Below are positions 8,059 through 17,034 of a stretch of 64,000 nt of DNA, one piece after another. This stretch comes from Mariniphaga sp041684965 (lineage in GTDB: Bacteria > Bacteroidota > Bacteroidia > Bacteroidales > Prolixibacteraceae). Below the pieces are notes generated by a model. That model had not been told where the DNA came from, ran no database searches, and saw nothing but the letters and a program-made list of their open reading frames with translations. Numbering within the stretch: the first letter of the stretch is position 1; every line of letters starts with the position of its first letter. Location: assembly GCA_041684965.1 (NCBI GenBank), contig JAWLGR010000001.1:186001-250000 (forward strand). The letters run 5' to 3'. A program made the position numbers and the translations under genes.

Positions 8059-10992
8059 ATGACTGAAAAGGAATTTGTAGTTGTAATAACACAGCATCGT
8101 TTTCTGGGAAATATTTTCCTGCCGTATCTGATAAAGAAGGAGGATAAGTTTTATACCACCATCAAATTGATAAAACCGAATGATTTAAACGCATCCGATT
8201 ACAATTTTCAGCCATTCGAAAAAGAAGTGGTTTTGTTAATCGATAAGTACAGTGATGAGCGGTTAATGAAACGTTTTTCACGTGCGTTGAATGTCACTGA
8301 ATTTTATTCCGGCATGGAACAGTCAAGGTTTCAGAAGCATATTTTGCCCCACCTTGAACAAATTATGTGGGAAGTTGCACGAATTCTTATGTTAAGTCCT
8401 GTTCGCCTGCTAAACAAGGAGGTGAAATATGCAAATCTTTACGATGAGGATGAAATTACTGTTCTTCCCTTTTTTGCCAAACCTGTTTTTTATTTTACAC
8501 GCACTTCAGTTGAAACCCGGTACCATTTAAAAATTTTTTTAAATCAAAAGGAAGTCTCTTTATTGAATCGCAACTTTACATTTGTTACCAATTTTCCATG
8601 CATACTTATTTACCAGAAACAGCTGATAGTTTTTGAAAAACTGGACAGTAAGAAGCTATTGCCTTTTTTAACCAAAGAGTTTGTATCGATTCCGGCCTCT
8701 ATTGAAGATAAATATTACTCGGGTTTCGTTAGAAAAACTATTCGCGATTTTGATGTTGTGGCTGAAGGTTTTCAACTGCTGGAAGAGGTTGTAGATAAAA
8801 AAGCTGTTCTGGCAATTGAATACAATCTGAAATACGAGCCCTGTTTTATTCTTCGCTTTAAATACGGTGATGAACAATTTTTACCCGACGCTAAGCGTGA
8901 TGTGGCTGTGCATTTTAACAGAACCGGAGATGAATTGCTTTTTAAAAAAATAAAACGGGATAAAGAGTGGGAATTTTTTATAAAGACACGTTTGCTGTCG
9001 ATGGGGTTAACGGAAGGTGATGGGTTTCTTTTACCCGAAACGGTTAATTTTACTGATCAGGAAATACCTTATGTTTTAATTGACTGGTATATCAGTAAGC
9101 AAACTGAATTAAAAAAATTAAATGTCATTCTGGAGCAGGATAAGCTTGAAAAAAAGTACTTCACCGGTCAGCAAAATCTGGAGATAAAAGCATCGAGGTC
9201 AGGCGACTGGTTTGATGTTTATGCAAAAGTCACCTTTGGCCCATTTAGTTTTCCTTTTATTAAGTTAAAAAATAATATTTTGAATGGCATTCGTGAATTG
9301 GAATTGCCGAATGGTGAAGTGGCTATTATTCCTGAGGAATGGTTTGCCAGATATAATAGCTTAATGCCGTTTGCAAAGAGCAAAGCAGAGAAAATGCAAT
9401 TCGAAAAACATCATTATCCGCTTTTGTCGAAAGTATTGCGGCCTGGTGAAAATTCCCTATTAAATGAAATTCAAAAGTTATCTGGATTTCGTTCAAAAAC
9501 TTCAATACCGGAGGACCTGAAGGCGGAGTTGCGTAATTATCAAAAGACAGGTTTTCAGTGGTTGTATGGACTTCACAAGAATGGGTTCGGAGGATGCCTG
9601 GCTGATGATATGGGACTGGGAAAAACTTTGCAAACTCTGGCTCTTTTGCTAAAATTGAAGCGTCAGGAAACTATTGCAACCGGGTATCGAAACCATCAAA
9701 AAGACGGCCAGCTCGATCTTTTCGCTGCTCCGGATACAGATGAGCATATACAACCGGCAAGTCTTATAATTTTACCTACTTCATTGGTACATAATTGGGA
9801 AGCAGAAATTCAGAAATTTACTCCTGCATTAAAAATTTATAAACATATCGGGCCACAGCGTAAAACCGGCAGCGATATGGAAAAAGCAGCTTTCTTTTAC
9901 GATATTATTCTTACTACATATGGAACTGTAAGAAATGATGAAGAGAATCTAATCCGGCTTAAGTTTTTTTATCTGATTCTCGATGAAAGCCAGTATGTAA
10001 AAAATCCGGCATCAAAAACATACAGATCTGTTATGAAGCTGCAGTGTAAACACCGGTTGGCATTGACAGGAACCCCAATTGAAAATTCATTATCCGACCT
10101 TTGGGCTCAAATGAACTTTCTGAACAAGGGATTGCTGGGTAATCATCTTTTTTTCAAACGCTATTTTCTTACTCCTATTGAAAAACACAACAATAGGGAC
10201 CAACAGGAAAAATTGCAACTGTTAATACGACCCTTTGTATTGCGGCGGACAAAGGATGAAGTTGCCAGGGACCTGCCTCCTGTAATGGAACAGATTATTA
10301 TGTGTGATATGTTTGAAAAGCAGTACCGTATCTATGAGACTGAAAAATCCATAATACGAAATTCTATTATAGCTGGTATTGAACAGGAAGGTGTAAAAAA
10401 ATCCTCAATTATTATTTTAAAGGGACTAACACGACTTCGTCAATTGGCAAATCACCCGAAAATGCTTGATAACATGGAAGAAACTGAATCAGGAAAATTC
10501 GAAGAAATTTTTAGAATGTTGGAAAATGTGGTCGCTGAAAAACATAAGGTATTGGTCTTCTCTTCATTTGTTAAGCACCTTGAATTGATTAGAAACAGAA
10601 TAGAAAAAGAATCCTGGAAATACAGTATGCTTACAGGACATACCACCAACAGAGGAGATATTATCCGGCAGTTTCAGGAGGATTCTGAAAATAGGATTTT
10701 TTTAATTTCACTGAGAGCAGGGGGTGTAGGATTAAATCTTACCAGCGCCGATTATGTTTTTATCGTTGATCCCTGGTGGAACCCTGCAAGTGAAAATCAG
10801 GCTATCAGCAGGTCGCACCGTATCGGTCAAAATAAACCTGTGTTTGTTTACAGGTTTATTACCCAGCAATCGATTGAGGAAAAAATTCAGCAATTACAAA
10901 ATCATAAAAGTTCGCTTGCCGATAAATTTATAAACTCAAACAATCCATTGCAGGAAATAACTAAAGAAGAGGTGCTTAGCCTGTTCAAATAA
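8059..10992 (+). CDS. SNF2-family DEAD/DEAH-box helicase/ATPase
   Basis: The 977-aa protein carries a complete Swi2/Snf2 motor in its C-terminal half: Walker A DDMGLGKT (Lys522), the DESQ box at 642-645, LTGTPIENS, and in the second RecA lobe SLRAGGVGLNL with the arginine-finger motif ISRSHRIGQ (~916-924). Such motors translocate on double-stranded DNA and remodel protein-DNA complexes. The first ~480 residues have no CxC...CxH SWIM zinc finger, which many bacterial SNF2 proteins carry, and I do not recognise them. No methylase, nuclease or defence partner lies nearby, so a housekeeping DNA-remodelling role is as likely as defence. Confidence 0.9.
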   Translation: MTEKEFVVVITQHRFLGNIFLPYLIKKEDKFYTTIKLIKPNDLNASDYNFQPFEKEVVLLIDKYSDERLMKRFSRALNVTEFYSGMEQSRFQKHILPHLEQIMWEVARILMLSPVRLLNKEVKYANLYDEDEITVLPFFAKPVFYFTRTSVETRYHLKIFLNQKEVSLLNRNFTFVTNFPCILIYQKQLIVFEKLDSKKLLPFLTKEFVSIPASIEDKYYSGFVRKTIRDFDVVAEGFQLLEEVVDKKAVLAIEYNLKYEPCFILRFKYGDEQFLPDAKRDVAVHFNRTGDELLFKKIKRDKEWEFFIKTRLLSMGLTEGDGFLLPETVNFTDQEIPYVLIDWYISKQTELKKLNVILEQDKLEKKYFTGQQNLEIKASRSGDWFDVYAKVTFGPFSFPFIKLKNNILNGIRELELPNGEVAIIPEEWFARYNSLMPFAKSKAEKMQFEKHHYPLLSKVLRPGENSLLNEIQKLSGFRSKTSIPEDLKAELRNYQKTGFQWLYGLHKNGFGGCLADDMGLGKTLQTLALLLKLKRQETIATGYRNHQKDGQLDLFAAPDTDEHIQPASLIILPTSLVHNWEAEIQKFTPALKIYKHIGPQRKTGSDMEKAAFFYDIILTTYGTVRNDEENLIRLKFFYLILDESQYVKNPASKTYRSVMKLQCKHRLALTGTPIENSLSDLWAQMNFLNKGLLGNHLFFKRYFLTPIEKHNNRDQQEKLQLLIRPFVLRRTKDEVARDLPPVMEQIIMCDMFEKQYRIYETEKSIIRNSIIAGIEQEGVKKSSIIILKGLTRLRQLANHPKMLDNMEETESGKFEEIFRMLENVVAEKHKVLVFSSFVKHLELIRNRIEKESWKYSMLTGHTTNRGDIIRQFQEDSENRIFLISLRAGGVGLNLTSADYVFIVDPWWNPASENQAISRSHRIGQNKPVFVYRFITQQSIEEKIQQLQNHKSSLADKFINSNNPLQEITKEEVLSLFK

Positions 10993-11656
10993 AAACGGAG
11001 TTGCCAGAGACTTTATTCCTTTTTGAGTTAAAAGATGATAACAATCTTACCAGGAATATTGCATCGAAAATTCCATCAGTTAAGCAGTTTATAATTTTTA
11101 CTTTTTCTCAACATTGAAACACCCTGATAAATTGAATCCCTAAGATGGTGTTCTCCCGCTTAATCTTCCTTTCTTTCCGGGAAATAAGGTTAATCATTAT
11201 CAGTATAGTGTACTTCAGAATCAGATTGTATCCGGGTATAACCTAAGCTGGTATATAATTCGTTCTTTCTTCGTAATAAATTCGCTATAAACTCGGAACA
11301 AATTCGATAAAACGCGAATTTGTTCCGAGTTTGTTGCGAGTTTATAGCGAGTTTAGTCTGTAGGGAAAAAGGATAAAATATCGCACTGATATTTTTATGG
11401 CATTAAATTATATTATTTGATCTGGTAATTGATGTTTACCAATGCCATATGGTTTATAAATAGTATGGATAGTAAAAATAATGGCAGAATTTTCTGATTG
11501 CCCAACCTGGAAAGCCTGTTCACTTTTAGGGTTATTGGTGATTATCCGGGGTTAAAAGATATCAACTAAAGATTTTGTATTATTTAATATGCGAGGTGCA
11601 GGCTGTCAATTGTTATTGCTGACTAATGAAAAAGGCAATGAACCTGAACAAAATTT
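10993..11656. other. 664-bp gap between convergent SNF2 and NYN genes
   Basis: No credible gene was found. The gap contains the 11-bp-phased inverted repeat element at 11259-11351, listed separately. The flanks are AT-rich and unremarkable, and no T-tracted terminator was found for either flanking gene. Confidence 0.5.
11259..11351. repeat. Inverted array of 11-bp YTCG units (element copy 1)
   Basis: The left arm is a run of 11-bp units: TTCGTTCTTTC, TTCGTAATAAA, TTCGCTATAAA, CTCGGAACAAA, then TTCG. The centre is ATAAAACG (11307-11314). The right arm is the inverted series CGAA, TTTGTTCCGAG, TTTGTTGCGAG, TTTATAGCGAG. The inner 16 bp pair perfectly (11291-11306 with 11315-11330). Left unit TTCGCTATAAA resembles the third right-hand unit, so the right arm appears to have one extra copy. 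It lies between two convergent genes and has no ORF. A second element with the same architecture is at 40348. Confidence 0.8.
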
Positions 11657-12403
11657 TCATCTTTTTTTATTCCTCACATAGATCAACTTGAATTTACCTT
11701 GCCTGCTGTCCCGCAGATCAATTTCAAATTTTCCAATGGAATCAATCAATGGGGTAAGTTTCTCGAAACCGTAGTTACGGGAGTCGAAATTTGGTTGTTT
11801 TTTTTGTAGCAGGCTGCCTACATCTCCAAGAAAGGCCCACCCGTCATCATCAGCCAGGTCAGAAATTGTGGATGCAATGAGTTTAACTACCTTAGGTGTA
11901 ATTTTATCATATTGGGTTTTCTTTACTGGCTTATCAGGAGTAGCATTACTTTCTATTTCTTTCGTCCTGTTTTGGAGAATTTCTATGTAAATGAATTTGT
12001 CACAGGCCACAATAAATGGATCGGGTGTTTTCTTTTCACCAATGCCGTATACTTTCATGCCTGCTTCACGCAGGCGCGTGGCTAGCCGTGTAAAGTCGCT
12101 GTCACTTGAAACAAGGCAAAAACCATTTACTTTTTCACTGTATAAAATATCCATAGCATCGATAATCATAGCTGAATCAGTGGAATTTTTGCCTGTGGTG
12201 TAACCGTACTGCTGAATAGGTGTAATTGCATTCTCGAGCAGCAGGTTTTTCCATTTTGTCAGGGTTGGCTTCGTCCAGTCACCATACACACGTTTGATGG
12301 TTGGATTGCCATATTTTGCAATCTCTTCCATCATTTCCTTTACATTGGCCGATGGAATATTGTCTCCGTCGATTAGAACTGCCAGTTTGATTTCGCTTTC
12401 CAT
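11657..12403 (-). CDS. NYN-domain (PIN-like) protein with C-terminal OST-HTH/LOTUS domain
   Basis: The 248-aa protein has an N-terminal NYN/LabA-like domain. Acidic residues in LIDGDN (Asp12, Asp14), DSAMIIDAMD and VSSDSDF form the expected metal-dependent ribonuclease site of the PIN-like fold. Residues ~165-245 (VVKLIASTISDLADDDGWAF followed by a short winged-helix pattern) fit an OST-HTH/LOTUS RNA-binding module. The pairing is common in bacteria and suggests RNA processing. The target is unknown. The gene is monocistronic and convergent with the SNF2 gene. Confidence 0.8.
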   Translation of the reverse strand: MESEIKLAVLIDGDNIPSANVKEMMEEIAKYGNPTIKRVYGDWTKPTLTKWKNLLLENAITPIQQYGYTTGKNSTDSAMIIDAMDILYSEKVNGFCLVSSDSDFTRLATRLREAGMKVYGIGEKKTPDPFIVACDKFIYIEILQNRTKEIESNATPDKPVKKTQYDKITPKVVKLIASTISDLADDDGWAFLGDVGSLLQKKQPNFDSRNYGFEKLTPLIDSIGKFEIDLRDSRQGKFKLIYVRNKKR

Positions 12404-12519
12404 TTTTAATGCCGAATTAAATTATTCTCTGTTCAAAGGTAGTAAATCATTGATTGTAAATTTTAAAATAAAACTACAGCCAGTTTTTAAACAGTGAAGT
12501 ATTGAATTGAGTTTGACTT

Positions 12520-13296
12520 TTAAATTCTCACTATACATGTATCGGGAAGCCAGCCAACATTTCCATCCGGGAGTTTGATTTCTTTCCAGATATTAACACT
12601 GTCGGAAATTTCCACTTTTACACCCTCGTAAAGAAGGAATAAATCTGTGCTGTTTTCGGCAGGGGCACTTTTAACAGTTACCCGCGGACAGAAAACAATG
12701 GCATGTTTTCGTTGATTGATTTTTTCCTTCTGACGTGCAGCAAATGAAAAAGTGAAGCCCGAAACAACAATGGCAAGTATACCAAACCAGAATGAAAGCT
12801 TTTTAACAAAAGATCTGCGGCTGAAAATAAATAATCCAAGCAGCCCAAGGAAAAGGAGAAAGGCTCCAATACTTATACCTGCCCATGCATCAGCAGGGTA
12901 AAGATTTATTATCCTGCTTCGCCAGCGGAGAAAAAATGGCTGAGGCAATGCTTCAATTTGAGTAACCACATGTTGATTGGCAATATTCAGATTGAAATTG
13001 ATGTCAGGGTCGTGAGGCGCAAGAAGTTTGGCCCTTTCATAATTAAGTATGGCATTATTAATGTCTCCGGCTTTGTAATACGCATTTCCTATATTGAAAT
13101 AGAGCTTTGCTGATTCCTGACCTGACTGTAAAATTTGCATGTAATCAGATAATGCTTTTTGGTATTCTTCTGTAGTATAATATGCATTGGCACGTTCCCA
13201 AAGTACCTGAATGGAATCCTGGGCTGATGAAAATTGCAGTAGAGAGAGCAATCCCAGCACCACCAAAACATATCTTCTTAGAAGTTTTGACATCAT
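12520..13296 (-). CDS. batE: BatE, TPR and SH3-like protein of the Bat cluster
   Basis: The 258-aa protein has a signal peptide ending near QFSSAQ and TPR repeats at ~25-115 (YYTTEEYQKALSDYMQIL, YFNIGNAYYKAGDINNAI). Two membrane helices follow (~140-190), then a C-terminal SH3-like domain with VGWLPDTCI. This is the standard BatE layout. It is the last gene of the minus-strand cluster, 80 bp after batD. Bat proteins are linked with aerotolerance and stress fitness in Bacteroides and Leptospira; the biochemical role is not settled. Confidence 0.85.
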   Translation of the reverse strand: MMSKLLRRYVLVVLGLLSLLQFSSAQDSIQVLWERANAYYTTEEYQKALSDYMQILQSGQESAKLYFNIGNAYYKAGDINNAILNYERAKLLAPHDPDINFNLNIANQHVVTQIEALPQPFFLRWRSRIINLYPADAWAGISIGAFLLFLGLLGLFIFSRRSFVKKLSFWFGILAIVVSGFTFSFAARQKEKINQRKHAIVFCPRVTVKSAPAENSTDLFLLYEGVKVEISDSVNIWKEIKLPDGNVGWLPDTCIVRI

Positions 13297-13376
13297 TTCT
13301 TTCTTATTGTTGTAAACTTACCAGTTAATTCTTTTTTTTTGCTTTTTATGCTTGTATTAATCCAACCATCAAAAAG

Positions 13377-15203
13377 TTACCTCTTTATCTGCTTCTCCAT
13401 TCTGCTCATGGTTGAAGCTGCTTTTTTGTATAGCTCAATGCGTGCTTCAGATCCTCCGGAAGGTGCATAACGTGCAAATTCACATTGCTCAATAATTTCA
13501 ATAAAATCATTGATGAGATTTTCATCTACATTTCTTTTTCGCAAATTAGCTGTTGCATTTTCATGGTTTAAATTTGCAACCGGGATACCTAATTTATCAC
13601 TTAAGTAACCCCAAAAAGCTTTCAAAATAGCTTCATGAAAAGCCTCATTTTGATTGTTTTTCATATAACCATTAGCCGCTTTTAATCGTTTTGCAGCCAA
13701 CCGGTTGGCCTTTTTGTTACGCATAAGGGCAGCATTGGCATTTTCCCGTACTTTTTTACGGTAAACAACTATCAGCACCAGGAACAAAAGTGAACTCCCA
13801 CCATAAATGGAATAGAAAACCGGTGTTCCGTAAAAAGTAGTTCCATGAATACGAAGCATGGGGTTGCCTTGCCTTATAAACCGGATATCCTGTCCAATCA
13901 TTCGCAGGTTTTCCCGTTGACGGGAACTGATTACTGTTGCATTTTGGGAGTCTGTTCCTTTCTCAACATTCAATCTATACTCCTGAGTCGACCGGGTTAC
14001 ATACGAGCCGGTAGCGGGATTGAAATAAGAAAATTGAATGGCCGGTATAGTATAATCACCTTCAAACCTCGGCTGAAAAAGATATTCAACGGTTTTGCTT
14101 CCTGTTACCCCGTTCTCGGTGGTTCTAACATTTTCAGTTGACCGTGGATCATAAACTTCAAAATCGGTTGGGAGTTTTAGCTCCGGGTTCCTGATTAATC
14201 TTAGGTTACCGGTTCCACTGATAGTTACCTTTAAAGTTACGGCGTCATTGGTTGTTGCCTGGTTGGTGCTAATTTCTGAATTTAAGGTGAAATTACCTAC
14301 ACCTCCATAGAAATGTTCAGGTTGTGGAGGTAAATCTCTTACATTAACCGTCGCAGGCGTACTGATAATCCTTGTTTTTACTGTTTGAATGCCACTAAAA
14401 AAATCATCGAAAAAACTCCTGGGCCTTACACGCTGCTGTACAAGCAGTGTCATATTAAAAGGGTCTATTGTTATTTTTCCATTTTGCTGTGGAATCAAAA
14501 CTGTTTTTTTTAGTATACCTACCTGGTAAATCCGATCGTTGTAAACTTCCCGTGTAAAGTTAATTTGCTTGGGAATTTCAATATCCTGGGTGTAAAATCC
14601 TTCATATGCAGGCAGGTTTACTTCGTCGAATCCGGAAACAGGTATATTCGGGTCGGCATAAAGCTTGACAGTCGCTATCAATTGTTCTCCCCTGAAAACA
14701 TTTTGTTTGCTTAATTCAACCCTGAGAAACAGGTTGTCACCACCAAGTTCTGCCGGCTGAGCACTTCCAGCATTGCCTGTCCCTTGCTGGGGTTGTTGTT
14801 GTTGCTGGCGTGCCTGCGGTTTAACTACCTGAATTTTTAATGCATTTGATTCGATAATCTTCCCTTTGACTTCAACAGAGGCGGGCCTGATTTCAAAGGA
14901 ACCTTCATTTTTTGCTCTTAAAATATAAGTATAGGAATAGGTTGTTTCAACTGTACTTTTCCCATTGATTACAGTCATATTAGTGGATTGGCCGGTACTG
15001 GGGCCCATTAAAATCTCAAAATTATTGCTTAACCCGGGTGGAAGCTGTAGGTTTGTTCCTCTTTCGTTAACTGTAAAGGTTAGCCTGAATTGCTGCCCAA
15101 TTTCAACTGCATTGGGTGCTGACATAACAAACCTGATTTGTTCGGCCTTTGCACCCATAATTGAAAAAACGAACAGTATATATACTATCAGTCTTTTTAT
15201 CAT
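13377..15203 (-). CDS. batD: BatD, oxygen-tolerance protein
   Basis: I chose the ATG giving 608 aa; the open frame reaches a TTG four codons earlier. A signal peptide (MIKRLIVYILFVFSIMGAKA) is followed by repeated beta-sandwich domains, with VEIGQQFRLTFTVNE near the start and RGEQLIATVKLYA midway. A single membrane helix lies near residues 450-470, and a basic helical cytoplasmic tail follows. A Q-rich linker (~142-153) separates the first domains. This matches the BatD family. It lies between batC and batE and is probably co-transcribed with them. Confidence 0.88.
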   Translation of the reverse strand: MIKRLIVYILFVFSIMGAKAEQIRFVMSAPNAVEIGQQFRLTFTVNERGTNLQLPPGLSNNFEILMGPSTGQSTNMTVINGKSTVETTYSYTYILRAKNEGSFEIRPASVEVKGKIIESNALKIQVVKPQARQQQQQPQQGTGNAGSAQPAELGGDNLFLRVELSKQNVFRGEQLIATVKLYADPNIPVSGFDEVNLPAYEGFYTQDIEIPKQINFTREVYNDRIYQVGILKKTVLIPQQNGKITIDPFNMTLLVQQRVRPRSFFDDFFSGIQTVKTRIISTPATVNVRDLPPQPEHFYGGVGNFTLNSEISTNQATTNDAVTLKVTISGTGNLRLIRNPELKLPTDFEVYDPRSTENVRTTENGVTGSKTVEYLFQPRFEGDYTIPAIQFSYFNPATGSYVTRSTQEYRLNVEKGTDSQNATVISSRQRENLRMIGQDIRFIRQGNPMLRIHGTTFYGTPVFYSIYGGSSLLFLVLIVVYRKKVRENANAALMRNKKANRLAAKRLKAANGYMKNNQNEAFHEAILKAFWGYLSDKLGIPVANLNHENATANLRKRNVDENLINDFIEIIEQCEFARYAPSGGSEARIELYKKAASTMSRMEKQIKR

Positions 15204-15238
15204 TGTTCCGTTCAATTCTTATTTTTATTCATTTTTAC

Positions 15239-15976
15239 TTACCATTCCTTTTCAGTTCTTAATGGTCTGGCTTTCTCAGCTTTTTCCTTATTAACTTTTT
15301 CTTGAATTTTCCGTTCATCGTTTTGCAATGCCTGAAGAAGTTGTTCAGCATCCTGCTTCGAAATTTTTGTTTGTGGTTGCTGCTGTTGTTGCTGATCCCG
15401 CTGCTGCTGTTGTTGTTGCTGGTCGCCCTGTTGTTGCTGGTCCTGATTCTGGTTCTGATCTTGTTGCTGTTCCTGGTCCTGGTTTTGTTTCTGGTCCTGA
15501 TTTTGTTCTTGTTGCTCCTGTTGCTTTTTTAGCATCTGCGCATAAGCCAGGTTGTACTTGGTGTCCAAATCATTTGGATTCCTGCGTAAAGCTTCCTTAT
15601 AGGATTCAATGCTTTCATCGATTTGTTGTTGCATAAGCTGGCTATTCCCGCGGTTATGCAACGCACGTGCCTGCTCATAAGTATTTTCAAGTTGTAATGA
15701 TAACTCGTCAAATTTTTTCTCTGCCTGATCAAACTGCATTTGTTTATAAAGCGCATCGGCAAGGTTAAATTCCCATTGTTCATGCCCCGGCCTCTTATCC
15801 AACGCTTTTCGATATTCTGTTTCTGCCTTTCTGAACAGGGATGTATCGAGCCGGGTTGTGTCTTTAACTGCCTCCATAAACAATTTATTGCCACTTCGGA
15901 TGTGTTTGCGTTCATTCTGAGCGGAAACCGTAACAGAAGCTACTGATATAAATATTATAATAATTAATCCTCTCAT
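15239..15976 (-). CDS. batC: BatC, TPR protein with glutamine-rich tail
   Basis: The 245-aa protein has a signal peptide (VASVTVSA) and TPR helices to ~residue 145 (RKALDKRPGHEQWEFNLADALYKQ, shortened here to its core pattern). A strongly biased segment of Gln, Asn, Asp and Glu follows (~152-205), then a charged end. The CAG/CAA-rich DNA creates long leucine-rich open frames on the opposite strand that are not genes. It starts 8 bp after batB. BatC is thought to interact with the VWA proteins BatA and BatB. Confidence 0.85.
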   Translation of the reverse strand: MRGLIIIIFISVASVTVSAQNERKHIRSGNKLFMEAVKDTTRLDTSLFRKAETEYRKALDKRPGHEQWEFNLADALYKQMQFDQAEKKFDELSLQLENTYEQARALHNRGNSQLMQQQIDESIESYKEALRRNPNDLDTKYNLAYAQMLKKQQEQQEQNQDQKQNQDQEQQQDQNQNQDQQQQGDQQQQQQQRDQQQQQQPQTKISKQDAEQLLQALQNDERKIQEKVNKEKAEKARPLRTEKEW

Positions 15977-15984
15977 TTTCTCAT

Positions 15985-17022
15985 CTATTTTGCTGAAAAC
16001 AGTTTTATTCTCATTAAATATTTGTTTTTCTTTTCAAGAATAACAAATTCAAGTAAAAGCAACAACAGACCGATAGCAAAAAAATATTGAAACTGATCAT
16101 CGTATTCTGAATATACCAGCGACTCCAATTCCTCTTTTTCCAGTTTATTTATTTCATCAAATAATACATTGAGACCTACCTGTGCATTATTTGCACGCAC
16201 ATATATGCCATTTCCAGCTGCAGAAATCTGCTCAAGCATTTCTTCATCAAGCCGGGTTATTATCACGTTTCCATCCCTGTCACGCATGTATTCTGTCTGG
16301 CCGTTTCGTACAACCGGGATGGGTGAGCCCTGGGGCAAACCCATACCAATGGTGTGGACAATAATGCCATTGTCGACTGCCTGTTTTGCTGCTGAAACTG
16401 GATCGTCCTCATGATTTTCACCATCAGTGATAATTACTATTGCTTTGTTGGTTATGGCAGCCGGAGTAAAAGATTTAACAGCAAGGTTTATTGCAGCTCC
16501 AATTGCTGTTCCCTGTCGGGGTACAACATCCGTATTAATGGCATCCAAAAACAACTTGGCTGAATTGTAATCACTTGTTATCGGGAGCTGGATATAAGCA
16601 TCCCCGGCAAAAACAATCAATCCAATTTTATCATCTTTTAGCCGGTCAATCAATCTTGAAATGGCACGTTTAGCTCTGTCCAGCCGATTTGGCTGAATGT
16701 CCTGTGCCATCATGCTGTTTGAAACGTCGAGTGCGATAATAATTTCCACTCCTTCACGCTGCACCTTTTCCAGTTTAGACCCGAACTGTGGCCGGGCGGC
16801 TCCAACAATAAAAAAAGCAAGCGCCAAAAGAATCAAAATGAACTTAAAAACTGGTCTGCTTTTTGAAGCCAGAGGCATAAGTTCCCGCACCAAGTGTTTG
16901 TTTCCAAACCGTTGCAATGCTCTGTTACGTGAGTATCTCGACCACAGAAAGATTACGGCCAGAAAGGGTATGATTAATAAACCCCATAAATATTCACTAT
17001 GTGCAAATCTAAACATTTCCAT
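15985..17022 (-). CDS. batB: BatB, VWA-domain membrane protein
   Basis: The 345-aa protein has membrane helices at ~10-28 and ~58-77, a von Willebrand A domain, and a C-terminal helix (~315-333). The MIDAS motif is DVSNS in IIALDVSNSMMAQD, and a later VIITDGENHEDD supports the fold. The active metal site is intact. The gene starts 12 bp after batA. The role inferred from the family is a periplasm-facing complex with BatA and BatC. Confidence 0.88.
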   Translation of the reverse strand: MEMFRFAHSEYLWGLLIIPFLAVIFLWSRYSRNRALQRFGNKHLVRELMPLASKSRPVFKFILILLALAFFIVGAARPQFGSKLEKVQREGVEIIIALDVSNSMMAQDIQPNRLDRAKRAISRLIDRLKDDKIGLIVFAGDAYIQLPITSDYNSAKLFLDAINTDVVPRQGTAIGAAINLAVKSFTPAAITNKAIVIITDGENHEDDPVSAAKQAVDNGIIVHTIGMGLPQGSPIPVVRNGQTEYMRDRDGNVIITRLDEEMLEQISAAGNGIYVRANNAQVGLNVLFDEINKLEKEELESLVYSEYDDQFQYFFAIGLLLLLLEFVILEKKNKYLMRIKLFSAK

Positions 17023-17034
17023 TTTTTCTGAATA

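Noticed and set aside
8059..10992. DISARM or other SNF2-containing defence system
   Set aside because: No methyltransferase, DUF1998, PLD or nuclease gene lies beside it.
15302..15636. Leucine- and valine-rich frames opposite batC
   Set aside because: They are antisense products of the CAG/CAA-rich batC DNA.
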